A stretch of DNA of 15,812 bases from Gemmatimonadota bacterium (GCA_041390105.1 JAWKQO010000007.1:1-15812), one strand, 5' to 3'. Counted from the first letter of the stretch, positions 7,829 through 15,332 are shown. Translations and numbers: made by a program. The notes: generated by a model from the letters alone, not told the origin.

Positions 7829-9034
7829 CTACTTGGTGTGCGTGGCGAAGAAGGCCCGGAACAGACGGGGCGCATCGATGCCGCCCGGGTTGTTGGACGG
7901 ATAGCGACGACCCGGCCCGCGTGCGTACTCGTGCTCCAGCCCCCGCACGATCCACCACTCGACCTCGTTGCCGGCGACGTTTCCGGGCAGCGGCGTCTGC
8001 CACACCATCGAGGTCGCCGTCAGAGACGTCGATGTCGTGTAGACCGTGTCCACGAGCTGGAAGGACTCGGCCAGGGCCACCCGGCGCCCCTCCATGTCCG
8101 TGTAGCTGAACAGCACGGCCGGATCCAGCGGCACGGTGGCCACGGGCGGCTGTCCCATCAGCAGGCTGCTGTTGATGCTTTGGATGGCGAACGCGTCCCG
8201 CGTGCCCAACAGGTACTGGAAGGGAATGGGGACCGCTGCCGTGAACGCCTCCGGAAACGGGCGGGTGACTGCCGCTGCGGAAGCCACGCGTGCTCCCATC
8301 TCGGTCGCTACGCGCCCGGCGAAGGAGCCGCCGTTGGAGAAGCCCGACACGTGGATGCGGCGGGCATCGATGTGGACCTCGGACTCGAGGTCGTCCAGCA
8401 ACAGCGTGGTGAAGGCGATGTCATCCAGCGGCCAAGTGGTGCCGGCCGGCAGTCCCGCGGGCACCCAGGTGGGGTCGATCTCCCGCTCCAGGCCGTACGC
8501 GTTCCACTTGGTCTCGTAGGTCCCGCTGTTCAGGAGGTAGGTCACACCGGAGGGGAAGGCCACGATCCAGCCGTTGGCGTCCGCTTCCTCCTGCCAGGAG
8601 GACTGCTCGTAGAACAGCTCGCCATTCTGCGCGCTGCCGTGGAACATCACCACCAGGGGCACGTCCGACCCGCTGGTGACGGCAGGGTGATTGGGCACGT
8701 GGACCACGAAGCGCCGGTCCACGCCGTCCACGCGCAGCACGCGGCAGTTGACGCCGATGGCGTACGGCGTGCCCGCCGGCTGCATCGTACCCGCCAGACG
8801 GCACGCGTCCCAGACGGGGAGGGCCGCCGGTGGCAGAGAAGCGACCACGCCCGCGACCCAGGCGGGCGCCGCAGCGGCGACCAGCTCCTCCGGTCTCGGG
8901 TCGCGCGGTTCGCTGGGTGTGTCGTCGTCGCAGGCCCCGGTAGTGAGCGCGAGCAGGGTCAAGGCTGCGACGTGGGCGCCGTGGCGCAATCGGCTGAAGC
9001 GGGACCGCACAACTCCCGCAGAAGATTCGTTCAT
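7829..9034 (-). CDS. Secreted lipoprotein esterase, PHB-depolymerase/LpqC-like alpha/beta hydrolase
   Basis: This is a probable exported carboxylesterase of 401 residues. The N-terminus has basic residues, a hydrophobic stretch (21-33) and TTGAC ending at Cys35. That is a weak lipobox, so membrane anchoring by lipid is likely but not certain. The alpha/beta hydrolase fold shows the oxyanion motif VVMFHGSAQNG (128-138), the nucleophile Ser233 in HVSGFSNGGSF, an acid candidate Asp280 in LLGTRDAF, and His368 in RGLEHEYARGPG. The arrangement matches the LpqC/feruloyl esterase/PHB depolymerase group; the natural substrate is unknown. ATG at 9034 is supported by GGAG 8 bases upstream (9043-9046). 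A strong stem-loop follows the stop codon. The upstream DUF1697 gene is 165 bases away with a palindrome between them, so it is probably transcribed on its own. Confidence 0.88.
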   Translation of the reverse strand: MNESSAGVVRSRFSRLRHGAHVAALTLLALTTGACDDDTPSEPRDPRPEELVAAAAPAWVAGVVASLPPAALPVWDACRLAGTMQPAGTPYAIGVNCRVLRVDGVDRRFVVHVPNHPAVTSGSDVPLVVMFHGSAQNGELFYEQSSWQEEADANGWIVAFPSGVTYLLNSGTYETKWNAYGLEREIDPTWVPAGLPAGTTWPLDDIAFTTLLLDDLESEVHIDARRIHVSGFSNGGSFAGRVATEMGARVASAAAVTRPFPEAFTAAVPIPFQYLLGTRDAFAIQSINSSLLMGQPPVATVPLDPAVLFSYTDMEGRRVALAESFQLVDTVYTTSTSLTATSMVWQTPLPGNVAGNEVEWWIVRGLEHEYARGPGRRYPSNNPGGIDAPRLFRAFFATHTK

Positions 9035-9054
9035 GGTTCGGACTCCGGGTCAAG

Positions 9055-9073
9055 AGCGGCCACCATGGCCGCT
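9055..9073. repeat. Perfect inverted repeat AGCGGCCA-CCA-TGGCCGCT upstream of the esterase
   Basis: The 8-base arms are perfect with a 3-base centre, 9 bases upstream of the esterase ribosome binding site at 9043-9046. It may be an operator, a leader stem-loop of the esterase mRNA, or the 3' end of the DUF1697 transcript. Confidence 0.45.
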
Positions 9074-9199
9074 GGGGAACCCGGCGTCGATCACACTCGA
9101 GGTTGGACATTCAGCGAAGACGCGCCCGCCCCGAGAGGGATCAGGTGGTGGACGCCGAGGCGCGGGGTCTGTTCCGGACTCCCACGTGCTGGTGAACCG

Positions 9200-9715
9200 T
9201 CAGCGGCGCGCCACCTTCACGACGGTGTCCCACGTGCGCGTGGTCACGTTCTTTCCGAAGGCTCGCTCGATCAGCGTCATGAACACGGGTCCCTTGGGAC
9301 TCGCCACGTAGGCGCTGAACGCCTCCGTGCCGTTCACGACGAGGATGCGTGCGCCGTCTTCTTCGATGGGAAGGCGCAGGCCCCGCTTGGGAGGCTCTGG
9401 GAGGAACGTGACCACACGCTTGGAACCCGGCGTGAGATCGAAGGGCGCATAGGGGTCCGAGGCCAGCAGCTCCTGCAACACCGCCATGGGCCGGACGATG
9501 GTCGCGAAGGTGCGGCCGAGCACTTCTTCCATGGCCGCCTCCGCCTTGCGGGCGAGAGTGGCCGTGCCGGCGGCTCGGGCGTCGAAGGCGACGTTGCCGG
9601 TGCCCAGGATGGTGACGACCTCCTGGAAGCCGGCGGCTTCGAACGCGCGCTTGAGCTCCGGCATCTTCGCGTTGGTGGGCATCACGCCCCTGAGAAACGC
9701 CGCGTAGCGAGGCAC
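9200..9715 (-). CDS. DUF1697 family protein
   Basis: This small cytoplasmic protein of 171 residues belongs to a widespread family of unknown function. The family signature is seen in PRYAAFLRGV (2-11), followed by KMPELKRAFEAAGFQEVVTI and GTGNVAFDA (39-47). In most members the opening reads RGINVGG; here it reads RGVMPTN, a diverged version. The C-terminal half (IVRPMAVLQELLASDPY and the closing FGKNVTTRTWDTVVKVARR) also fits the family. The start is GTG at 9715, supported by GGAG 7 bases upstream. That ribosome binding site lies inside one arm of a perfect 13-base inverted repeat, so translation may be controlled by RNA folding. The lipoprotein gene at 9773-10264 lies 57 bases upstream on the same strand, so the two may be co-transcribed. 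Confidence 0.85.
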   Translation of the reverse strand: MPRYAAFLRGVMPTNAKMPELKRAFEAAGFQEVVTILGTGNVAFDARAAGTATLARKAEAAMEEVLGRTFATIVRPMAVLQELLASDPYAPFDLTPGSKRVVTFLPEPPKRGLRLPIEEDGARILVVNGTEAFSAYVASPKGPVFMTLIERAFGKNVTTRTWDTVVKVARR

Positions 9716-9716
9716 A

Positions 9717-9766
9717 GGTAGGCTCCGTGTGGGCCGGAGAAGGAACGGTCCAGCACGGAGCCTACC
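9717..9766 (-). promoter_or_regulatory. Perfect 13-base inverted repeat enclosing the DUF1697 ribosome binding site
   Basis: Arms GGTAGGCTCCGTG (9717-9729) and CACGGAGCCTACC (9754-9766) are exact complements with a 24-base loop. On the minus-strand RNA the downstream arm contains the GGAG (9723-9726) used by the GTG at 9715. The stem starts 6 bases after the lipoprotein stop codon. It can serve as a terminator without a U-tract, or as a fold that hides the ribosome binding site. Confidence 0.6.
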
Positions 9767-9772
9767 CGACGC

Positions 9773-10264
9773 TCAGGGCGTCGGCAACGCGCCTTTGGCG
9801 AACCAGATCGGGAAGTTCAGGCAGATCTGATAGTAGCAGACGGTGTTGCGGCCGTCCGGATCACAGGTCGTCCCGCTCAGGAAGCAGAGCCGGGTGGGTG
9901 AGTACCACGTCGAGGGAGGGCATGGCCCTCGGCAGGCGCTGGGCACCGGGTTGGGCGAGATCGAGAGGTCCGTACCCGTCAGCGCCGGGTCGCTCGGCTG
10001 GTGGCGGATGAGCACGTCGTCCCGGCCGTAGCGATCCTGGAAGTCGCTCAACTCGTCGACCAGCCCGTTCAGTGCCTCCAGATGCTCGGGCAGCACCGCG
10101 CCTGCGGCTTCCATGCGCTCCTGCAGCGCCACCGCCTGCTGGTAGAGCCCGTACAGCTCCGCGTTCTCCGCCTCGGCTGGCGGGTTGGACGGCGACTCAC
10201 ACGCGAACAACAGCGCACCGACCCCGGCGGCTACCAGCCATGACAGGCTTCCTCTGGGTCGCAT
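9773..10264 (-). CDS. Small cysteine-rich exported lipoprotein, function unknown
   Basis: This predicted lipoprotein has 163 residues. The signal peptide MRPRGSLSWLVAAGVGALLF ends at a convincing lipobox with Cys22. ATG at 10264 is preceded by GGAGGAGG at a good distance, which excludes the longer open frame. The region 33-85 is rich in Ala, Glu and Leu and probably helical (LYGLYQQAVALQERMEAAGA), possibly a coiled coil. The C-terminal 60 residues contain six cysteines (CRGPC, then four more in LCF, TCD, VCY and ICL), which suggests disulfides in the periplasm. I do not recognise a family. A related role could be a surface-exposed binding protein, but nothing proves it. It lies 57 bases upstream of the DUF1697 gene and 144 bases downstream of ettA on the same strand. 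Confidence 0.78.
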   Translation of the reverse strand: MRPRGSLSWLVAAGVGALLFACESPSNPPAEAENAELYGLYQQAVALQERMEAAGAVLPEHLEALNGLVDELSDFQDRYGRDDVLIRHQPSDPALTGTDLSISPNPVPSACRGPCPPSTWYSPTRLCFLSGTTCDPDGRNTVCYYQICLNFPIWFAKGALPTP

Positions 10265-10269
10265 CGGTT

Positions 10270-10277
10270 CCTCCTCC
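10270..10277 (-). promoter_or_regulatory. Ribosome binding site of the Cys-rich lipoprotein
   Basis: The minus strand reads GGAGGAGG just before ATG at 10264. This fixes the start 23 codons inside the longer open frame and places the signal peptide at the N-terminus. Confidence 0.75.
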
Positions 10278-10333
10278 GTAGGTGTGGGACGGCCCCTCAC
10301 CGGGAGAGCGTCGTTCGGCGGCCCACGGCTCAA

Positions 10334-10347
10334 CGGACGTGCGTCCG
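10334..10347. terminator. Small palindrome downstream of ettA
   Basis: CGGACG-TG-CGTCCG lies 61 bases beyond the ettA stop codon. It can fold as a 5-pair stem with a 4-base loop. It is short and has no U-tract, so its role as a terminator is weakly supported. Confidence 0.25.
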
Positions 10348-10408
10348 GGTCACGGGGGCCGGTCCGATCAGCCCTCGGCGCCTTCCCGCACGCCGACGGA
10401 GTGTCGCA

Positions 10409-12091
10409 TCAGCCGTGCACGAGCTTCCGGTACTTGATGCGATGCGGCTGGGCGGCTTCGGCCCCCAGCCGCTTCTTCTTGTCCTCTTCGTAGTCCTGGT
10501 AGTTGCCCGGATACCAGACCACCTGACTGTCGCCCTCGAAGGCGAGGATGTGCGTGGCCACGCGGTCCAGGAACCAGCGGTCGTGGGAGATGACCAGCAC
10601 GCACCCCGCGAATTGCAGGATGGCGTCTTCCAGCGCGCGCAGCGTGTCGACGTCGAGGTCGTTGGTGGGCTCGTCCAGCAGCAAGACGTTGCCGCCCTCC
10701 TTGAGCAGCTTGGCCAGGTGCAGACGGTTGCGCTCACCGCCGGAGAGCACGCCCACCTTCTTCTGCTGGTCGGCACCGCGGAAGTTGAACCAGGACAGGT
10801 AGGCCCGGCCGTTCACCTCGGCGCGGCCGAAGTGCAGCGTGTCCAGGCCACCGGTGACCTCCTCGAACACGGTTTGCTCGCCGTCCAGCGCGTCCCGGCT
10901 CTGATCCACATAGGCGAGCTGCACGGTGCTGCCCACCTCCAGCGCGCCGCCGTCCGGCTGTTCCTGCCCGGTGATCATGCGGAAGAGCGTGGTTTTGCCC
11001 GCGCCGTTGGCGCCGATGATGCCCACGATGGCACCGGGTGGCACGTCGAAGGTGAGATCCTCGATCAGCAGCCGGTCGTCGTAGCCCTTCTTGATATGGT
11101 CCGCGCGGATGACCACGTCGCCCAGGCGCGGCCCCTTGGGGATCAGGATCTCGGCCGTGCGCACCTGCTCGCGCTCGTCCGCGGCCAATAAGGCTTCGTA
11201 GGCGGACAGACGCGCCTTGCCTTTGGACTGCCGGGCCCGGGGCGCCATGCGCACCCAGTCGAGCTCGCGCTCCAACGTCTTGGCGCGGGCCGAGTTCTGC
11301 TTCTCCTCCACGCGGAAGCGCTCCTGCTTCTGCTCCAGCCAGGACGTGTAGTTGCCCTTCCAGGGAATGCCCTTGCCGCGGTCCAGCTCCAGGATCCACT
11401 CGGCTACGTTGTCCAGGAAGTAGCGGTCGTGGGTGATGGCCACGATGGTGCCGGGGAAGGCGGACAGGTGGTGCTCCAACCAGGCCACGGACTCCGCGTC
11501 CAGGTGGTTGGTGGGCTCGTCCAACAGCAGCATGTCGGGCTGCTCGAGTAGCACCTTGCAGAGCGCTACCCGGCGGCGTTCTCCGCCGGAGAGCTTGCTC
11601 ACGTCCGCGTCCGCGGGAGGCAGTCGCAGCGCGTCCATGGCGATCTCGAGCTTGCGCTCCAGGTCCCAGGCGTCGGCCGCTTCGATCTTCTCCTGCAGCG
11701 CCGCCTGCTCCTCGATCAGCGCGTTCATCTCGTCGTCGTCGGTGACCTCACCGAACTTGAGGCTCACCTCCTCGAACTTCCGGAGCAGGTCGCGCGTCTC
11801 CTTCACCGCCAGCTCCACGTTGCCCTTCACGTCCAACGTGGGATCGAGCTCGGGCTCCTGCGGCAGGTAGCCGATGCGCGTGCCCTTCATGGCCCAAGCT
11901 TCCCCCTGGAAGTCGGCGTCCACGCCGGCCATGATCTTGAGCAGCGAGCTCTTCCCCGATCCGTTCGGCCCCACCACGCCGATCTTGGCGCCGGGGAAGA
12001 ACGAGATGCTGATGTCTTCCAGGATCTTGCGCTGCGGGGGCACGACCTTGGTCAGACGGTAGGTGTGGTAGATGAACTTCTGTTCGGCCAT
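10409..12091 (-). CDS. ettA: Energy-dependent translational throttle protein EttA (ABC-F ATPase)
   Basis: This is a soluble ABC-F protein of 560 residues that binds the ribosomal E site and gates the first steps of elongation according to the ATP/ADP state. Two ABC cassettes are complete. The first has Walker A GPNGSGKSS (41-49), signature LSGGERRRV (168-176) and Walker B MLLLDEPTNHLD (187-198). The second has Walker A GANGAGKTT (360-368), signature LSGGERNRL (449-457) and Walker B VLLLDEPTNDLD (469-480). The linker carries the ABC-F P-site tRNA-interaction motif region (about 240-310) with LERELDWVRMAPRARQSKGK. The N-terminus IYHTYRLTKVVPPQRKIL and the length are typical of EttA, not of the other ABC-F groups. 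ATG at 12091 agrees with the family start, although no Shine-Dalgarno is visible. The divergent gene starts 267 bases away. Confidence 0.96.
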   Translation of the reverse strand: MAEQKFIYHTYRLTKVVPPQRKILEDISISFFPGAKIGVVGPNGSGKSSLLKIMAGVDADFQGEAWAMKGTRIGYLPQEPELDPTLDVKGNVELAVKETRDLLRKFEEVSLKFGEVTDDDEMNALIEEQAALQEKIEAADAWDLERKLEIAMDALRLPPADADVSKLSGGERRRVALCKVLLEQPDMLLLDEPTNHLDAESVAWLEHHLSAFPGTIVAITHDRYFLDNVAEWILELDRGKGIPWKGNYTSWLEQKQERFRVEEKQNSARAKTLERELDWVRMAPRARQSKGKARLSAYEALLAADEREQVRTAEILIPKGPRLGDVVIRADHIKKGYDDRLLIEDLTFDVPPGAIVGIIGANGAGKTTLFRMITGQEQPDGGALEVGSTVQLAYVDQSRDALDGEQTVFEEVTGGLDTLHFGRAEVNGRAYLSWFNFRGADQQKKVGVLSGGERNRLHLAKLLKEGGNVLLLDEPTNDLDVDTLRALEDAILQFAGCVLVISHDRWFLDRVATHILAFEGDSQVVWYPGNYQDYEEDKKKRLGAEAAQPHRIKYRKLVHG

Positions 12092-12358
12092 GAGACGGTG
12101 GGATCGGGTGGATAGGGCAGGTCCGGGAGTCGGCGGACGGGTGTCGTGCGGCCGACCCTGCGGCGGAGAAGGCGCGGGCCTCTCTCGCGGCGGGTCCTAT
12201 GCGGGGAGGAATCTAACCCACCGCGCCAATCTTGCGGGACGCGGGCGGCCTGGTTAGTGGCAAGCGGCAGGGGAGTGCGCTCGGTCGGGACCGATACGGC
12301 CCAGCTCCCCCGACCCAGGTTCGAGGACTCGCTGGCGGAGACCAGCGGGGAGGCACCG
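12092..12358. other. Divergent intergenic region between ettA and the CotH-like gene
   Basis: This 267-base region should hold the promoters of both genes. I see no convincing -35/-10 pair. A small dyad TCGGT-CGGG-ACCGA lies at 12281-12294. An SD-like GGGGAGGAAT near 12197 is not followed by a plausible start codon. Confidence 0.4.
12347..12353 (+). promoter_or_regulatory. Ribosome binding site fixing the CotH-like protein start
   Basis: GGGGAGG lies 5 bases before ATG at 12359. The frame is open back to 12146, but only this start puts a signal peptide at the N-terminus. Confidence 0.75.
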
Positions 12359-13519
12359 ATGCGACGATCGAGCGAACACAGCCTCTCCGTACGGCCTCAC
12401 GGGCGACGAAGGGTCGCCTGGGGGGGCACGGCGGGGGTCTGGGGCGCGTCTCTCGCCGCGCTCGCGGGTGGCCCCGGCTCGCTCGGTGGGCAGGCGGTTC
12501 TCGACACCATGCGCCTGGTGGACGTGGAGGTCGTGGAGCGCGCCCGCCACGCGCCCCTGTTCCAGACCGACTCCGTTCTCGAGTTCACGTTGACCGCGGA
12601 CTTCGGGACCATCCTGCGCGAGGATCGTCGGGGCGAGCCGCCGCGCCGTCCCGCGCGGCTCTCGCTGGGCTCCGACACCGGTGCGCGCACGGTCGACCTC
12701 CAGGTGCAGACCCGGGGCGAGTTCCGCCGGAACCCGGCCAACTGCCGCTTCCCTCCGCTCTGGCTCGACTTCGAACGGAGTGATCCGGCGCTGACCGGGA
12801 CGCCGTTCGAAGCGCAGAACCGGATCAAGCTCTACGTGACGTGCCGGCCCGGGAACTCGACGTACGAGGAGTATCTGCTCGAGGAGTACCTGCTCTACCG
12901 GCTCTTCAATCGCGTCACCGACCTCAGCTACCGCGCGCGACTGGCTCGCGTCACCTACGAGGACGCCTCCGGTGGGAATGACCCCTTCACGAGCTGGGCG
13001 TTCGTCCTGGAGGATGTGGACGACGTGGCGGCCCGCCATGAGGGGATCGAGGTGGACGCTCCCGCCATCCTGCCTGCCGTCCTGGACGGCGAGCCGGCGA
13101 CGCGTATGGAGCTGTTCCTGTTCATGATCGGCACCACCGACTTCTCGGCGGTCTACTCCCACAACGTCCGCACGCTGCGGTTGCCGGGTAGCCGGTACGC
13201 ACCGCTCCCCTACGACTTCGACATGGCCGGCATCATCAACGCCAGCTATGCTACCGTCGATCCCCGCCTGGGCATCAAGTCCGTACAGGAGCGGGTGTAC
13301 CGCGGGTTCTGTCGGGACCGCGCCGCCATGGAAGCGGCGCGCGCCGCGTTCCTGGCCCAGGAGCGAGCGATCCTGACCGAGACGGACGCCTTCGACCTGA
13401 TCTCGGAGGGACGGCGCCGCAACGCGCGCAAGTATCTGGAGGAGTTCTTCGACATCCTCCGCAACGAGCGCCGTGCCGACCGCTGGATCTTCAGGGGCTG
13501 CCAGACGCAGCCGAGCTGA
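12359..13519 (+). CDS. Exported CotH-like protein (atypical kinase fold, inferred)
   Basis: This predicted exported protein has 386 residues. The N-terminus has an Arg cluster (GRRR, 15-18) and a hydrophobic stretch (about 19-40), so it is a signal peptide or an anchor. The mature part has a beta-rich opening with LQVQTRGEFRRNPANCRFPP (114-133). The following blocks resemble the CotH spore-coat kinase fold: RIKLYVTC (155-162), a helix EYLLEEYLLYRLFNRVTD (171-188), and WAFVLEDVDDVAARHEG (213-229). Next come FMIGTTDFSAVYSHN (255-269) with Asp261 and His-Asn 268-269, then PLPYDFDMAGI (282-292) with two acidic metal-ligand candidates. The final part includes VYRGFC. Known: CotH proteins phosphorylate secreted proteins. 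Inferred: this is a distant relative, possibly an active extracytoplasmic kinase. The gene has its own ribosome binding site and ends 12 bases from the convergent lipoprotein gene. Confidence 0.72.
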   Translation: MRRSSEHSLSVRPHGRRRVAWGGTAGVWGASLAALAGGPGSLGGQAVLDTMRLVDVEVVERARHAPLFQTDSVLEFTLTADFGTILREDRRGEPPRRPARLSLGSDTGARTVDLQVQTRGEFRRNPANCRFPPLWLDFERSDPALTGTPFEAQNRIKLYVTCRPGNSTYEEYLLEEYLLYRLFNRVTDLSYRARLARVTYEDASGGNDPFTSWAFVLEDVDDVAARHEGIEVDAPAILPAVLDGEPATRMELFLFMIGTTDFSAVYSHNVRTLRLPGSRYAPLPYDFDMAGIINASYATVDPRLGIKSVQERVYRGFCRDRAAMEAARAAFLAQERAILTETDAFDLISEGRRRNARKYLEEFFDILRNERRADRWIFRGCQTQPS

Positions 13520-13531
13520 GGCGGCCGGCCG

Positions 13532-13942
13532 TCAAGGCACGACTCGGATGCTCGCCGCCGACAGGGACGGCGAGGGTTCGACCACCCAGTCGAGGGCGAA
13601 GCCCGACACCAGCAGCACCGGTTGTGAGACGTGCGTGACCCGCGCTCCCAACGTGCGGGCGCTGAGCACGGTGGACCGCGCGCCCAGCCACGCGGCCCGA
13701 GCGGGGAGCGTGCGCGACGTCAGGCCGGGCACCACGCCCAGGCGGATCTCCGGACCGCCCTCCGTGCGTAGGTAGACCGTGACGTCCTCGAACAACTGGT
13801 TGGTGACGCGCACCCGGGTTGGTGAACCGGCGGCGGTGGCGTGATAGGGGCTCGAAGCCGTGGTGACGCAGGCGGCCGGAGTCAACGCCGATAGAGCAAG
13901 CAGAAGACGAGCCGCCTGGCGGCCCGTTCGTGAGCGGAACAT
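13532..13942 (-). CDS. Small exported lipoprotein-like protein with beta-rich domain
   Basis: This predicted exported protein has 136 residues and no family I can name with certainty. ATG at 13942 follows GGAGG at 5 bases. The signal sequence is RQAARLLLALSALTPAAC with Cys25; the residue at -3 is Pro, so the lipobox is imperfect, and a plain signal peptide is also possible. The mature part alternates strands: TRVRVTNQLFEDVTVYLR, then IRLGVVPGLTSRTLPA and THVSQPVLLVSGFALDWVV. This looks like one small beta-sandwich. I have seen similar short proteins in Gemmatimonadota genomes, where they have no assigned role. The gene converges on the CotH-like gene and is divergent from the recombinase, so it is transcribed alone. 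Confidence 0.75.
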   Translation of the reverse strand: MFRSRTGRQAARLLLALSALTPAACVTTASSPYHATAAGSPTRVRVTNQLFEDVTVYLRTEGGPEIRLGVVPGLTSRTLPARAAWLGARSTVLSARTLGARVTHVSQPVLLVSGFALDWVVEPSPSLSAASIRVVP

Positions 13943-14025
13943 GGGAACCTCCAAGGGCGCAGGGGCCCGGGATCGACGCCGTGAGGCCAGCGGGGAGGCC
14001 GGCCGTGCCACGGCAGTGTGGGGAA

Positions 14026-14054
14026 TAGCACGAGGGACCTGTGTCCCTCTGCTA
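14026..14054. repeat. Long near-perfect inverted repeat upstream of the recombinase
   Basis: The arms are TAGCA plus GAGGGAC on the left and GTCCCTC plus TGCTA on the right. They give 12 pairs around a CTGT centre, with one bulged C at 14031. The repeat lies 84 bases from the lipoprotein start and 178 bases from the recombinase start, in their divergent region. It is a candidate operator or recombinase-related site. Confidence 0.5.
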
Positions 14055-14231
14055 CGACAAGCGACGAATCCATCGAGGACCGGTCACGCCGTGCAGGCCT
14101 CGAAGGCGGGACGCCACCCGCGTCACATGCGTGTAGAATGCGACAGACGCCCGCCTCGCCACGGGGATGCCCGCCTTCGCCCAGGCCGCGGCCGCCATGG
14201 GCGCGCCCCGAGCCCTCGGTTCGGTTCGGGG

Positions 14232-15332
14232 ATGGTGGAGCCCGTCGCCCAGATCGTCCTCGTTCGGGATGAGGACCGCGCCGAGATCACGCTGCTGCCC
14301 GGCTTCGGCGCCCGCGAGCTGGCCCTGGTCCGCGCGCTCCCGGGACGTCGCTACGATCCGGCTCGCCGCGTCTGGCTCGTTCCTGGTGCGGAGCGCACGC
14401 TGGCGGCGCTGCGGGCGGCCTTCGGCGTGGAGCGCCTGGTTGTCCGGGGGCGTGACCCGGCAGACGCGGCGGGTACGAGCGACCGGGATCCCGAGGGCGC
14501 GTTGGAGCGGGTACGCCACGCGCTGCTCCTGCGGGGATACGGCCGCTCCACCGCCAAGGTGTACCTGGGGCAACTGCGGCGTTTCCTGACCTGGTGTGGG
14601 GATGGCGTCCCCCGCCTGCCGGAGGACACCGCCGAGCGTGCCCAGGCCTACCTGGTGGAGCTGGTGGAGGAGCGCGGCGTCTCCCGCAGCTACCAGAGCC
14701 AGGTGGTGAGCGCGCTGCGCTTCCTGTGCGAGTCGGTGCTGGGCGAGCCCACCCTGGCGCTCCGGATCCCGCGGCCCAAGAAGGAGCGCCTCCTCCCCGC
14801 CGTGCTGAGTCCGGGCGAGGTGTCGCGACTCCTGCGCAAGACACGCAACCCGAAGCACCGCGCCCTGCTGATGCTGCTCTACTCGGCCGGACTGCGCGTG
14901 AGCGAGGTCGTGCGCCTGAAGCCGGAGGACCTGGACCTGGAGCGTGGCCTGCTCCGGGTGCGCCGTGCCAAAGGAAGGAAGGACCGCTACACACTGCTGG
15001 CCAAGAAGGCCGTCGCCGCCGTGACGCTCTACCGCGACGCCTACCCCACCGAGCACTGGCTCTTCCCCGGCGAACGGGAGGACCGCCACCTGACCCCCCG
15101 CTCCGTGCAACGCATCGTCAAGCGGTCCGCACGGGCCGCCGGGATCGCCAAGAACGTCACCACCCATACGCTCCGGCACAGCTTCGCCACCCACCTGCTC
15201 GAGGGTGGCACCAACCTGCGCGTGATCCAGGAGCTGCTAGGGCACGAGAGTGCCCGGACCACGCAGATCTACACCCACGTGGCGCAGTCCACCCTGGAGT
15301 CGGTGCGAAGCCCGCTGGACAACCTGGAATAG
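14232..15332 (+). CDS. Tyrosine recombinase, XerC/XerD-like, with extra N-terminal domain
   Basis: This is a site-specific DNA recombinase of 366 residues. All catalytic residues are present: Arg222 in AGLRVSEVVRL, Lys247 in RRAKGRKDR, His312 and Arg315 in HTLRHSFATHLL, His338 in LLGHES, and Tyr347 in QIYTHV. The core-binding SAM-like domain covers about 86-175. Residues 7-66 form an additional domain with ALPGRRYDPARRVWLVPG. It resembles the short N-terminal HARP-like region seen in many environmental tyrosine recombinases and is absent from housekeeping XerC/D. The insertion that marks integron integrases is missing. ATG at 14232 starts just before this domain; only a weak GGGG precedes it, and an in-frame ATG at 14127 is an alternative. 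Its base composition matches its left neighbours. A DUF4297 nuclease gene begins 251 bases downstream, so it may have served to insert the defence locus. Confidence 0.92.
   Translation: MVEPVAQIVLVRDEDRAEITLLPGFGARELALVRALPGRRYDPARRVWLVPGAERTLAALRAAFGVERLVVRGRDPADAAGTSDRDPEGALERVRHALLLRGYGRSTAKVYLGQLRRFLTWCGDGVPRLPEDTAERAQAYLVELVEERGVSRSYQSQVVSALRFLCESVLGEPTLALRIPRPKKERLLPAVLSPGEVSRLLRKTRNPKHRALLMLLYSAGLRVSEVVRLKPEDLDLERGLLRVRRAKGRKDRYTLLAKKAVAAVTLYRDAYPTEHWLFPGEREDRHLTPRSVQRIVKRSARAAGIAKNVTTHTLRHSFATHLLEGGTNLRVIQELLGHESARTTQIYTHVAQSTLESVRSPLDNLE

Noticed and set aside
6033..9721. Two very long plus-strand open frames (6033-7904 and 7838-9721) opposite the decarboxylase, esterase and DUF1697 genes
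   Set aside because: Their translations are rich in Arg, Gly, His and Val with no recognisable motif, and they run antisense to genes with clear active sites. They are shadows caused by high GC.
12342..13999. Exact 13-base repeat CCAGCGGGGAGGC at 12342-12354 and 13987-13999
   Set aside because: The first copy is the ribosome binding region of the CotH-like gene; the second has no plausible start codon behind it. G-rich 13-mers of this kind recur by chance in such DNA.
14134..14139. TAGAAT as a -10 element for the recombinase
   Set aside because: No matching -35 hexamer lies about 17 bases upstream, so it is not supported as a promoter.
14232..15332. Integron integrase (IntI), because the C-terminus ends in V-R-S-P-L-D and stem-loops follow
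   Set aside because: The IntI-specific insertion between the catalytic Lys and the H-x-x-R box is missing, and no tandem attC-like cassettes follow within the window.
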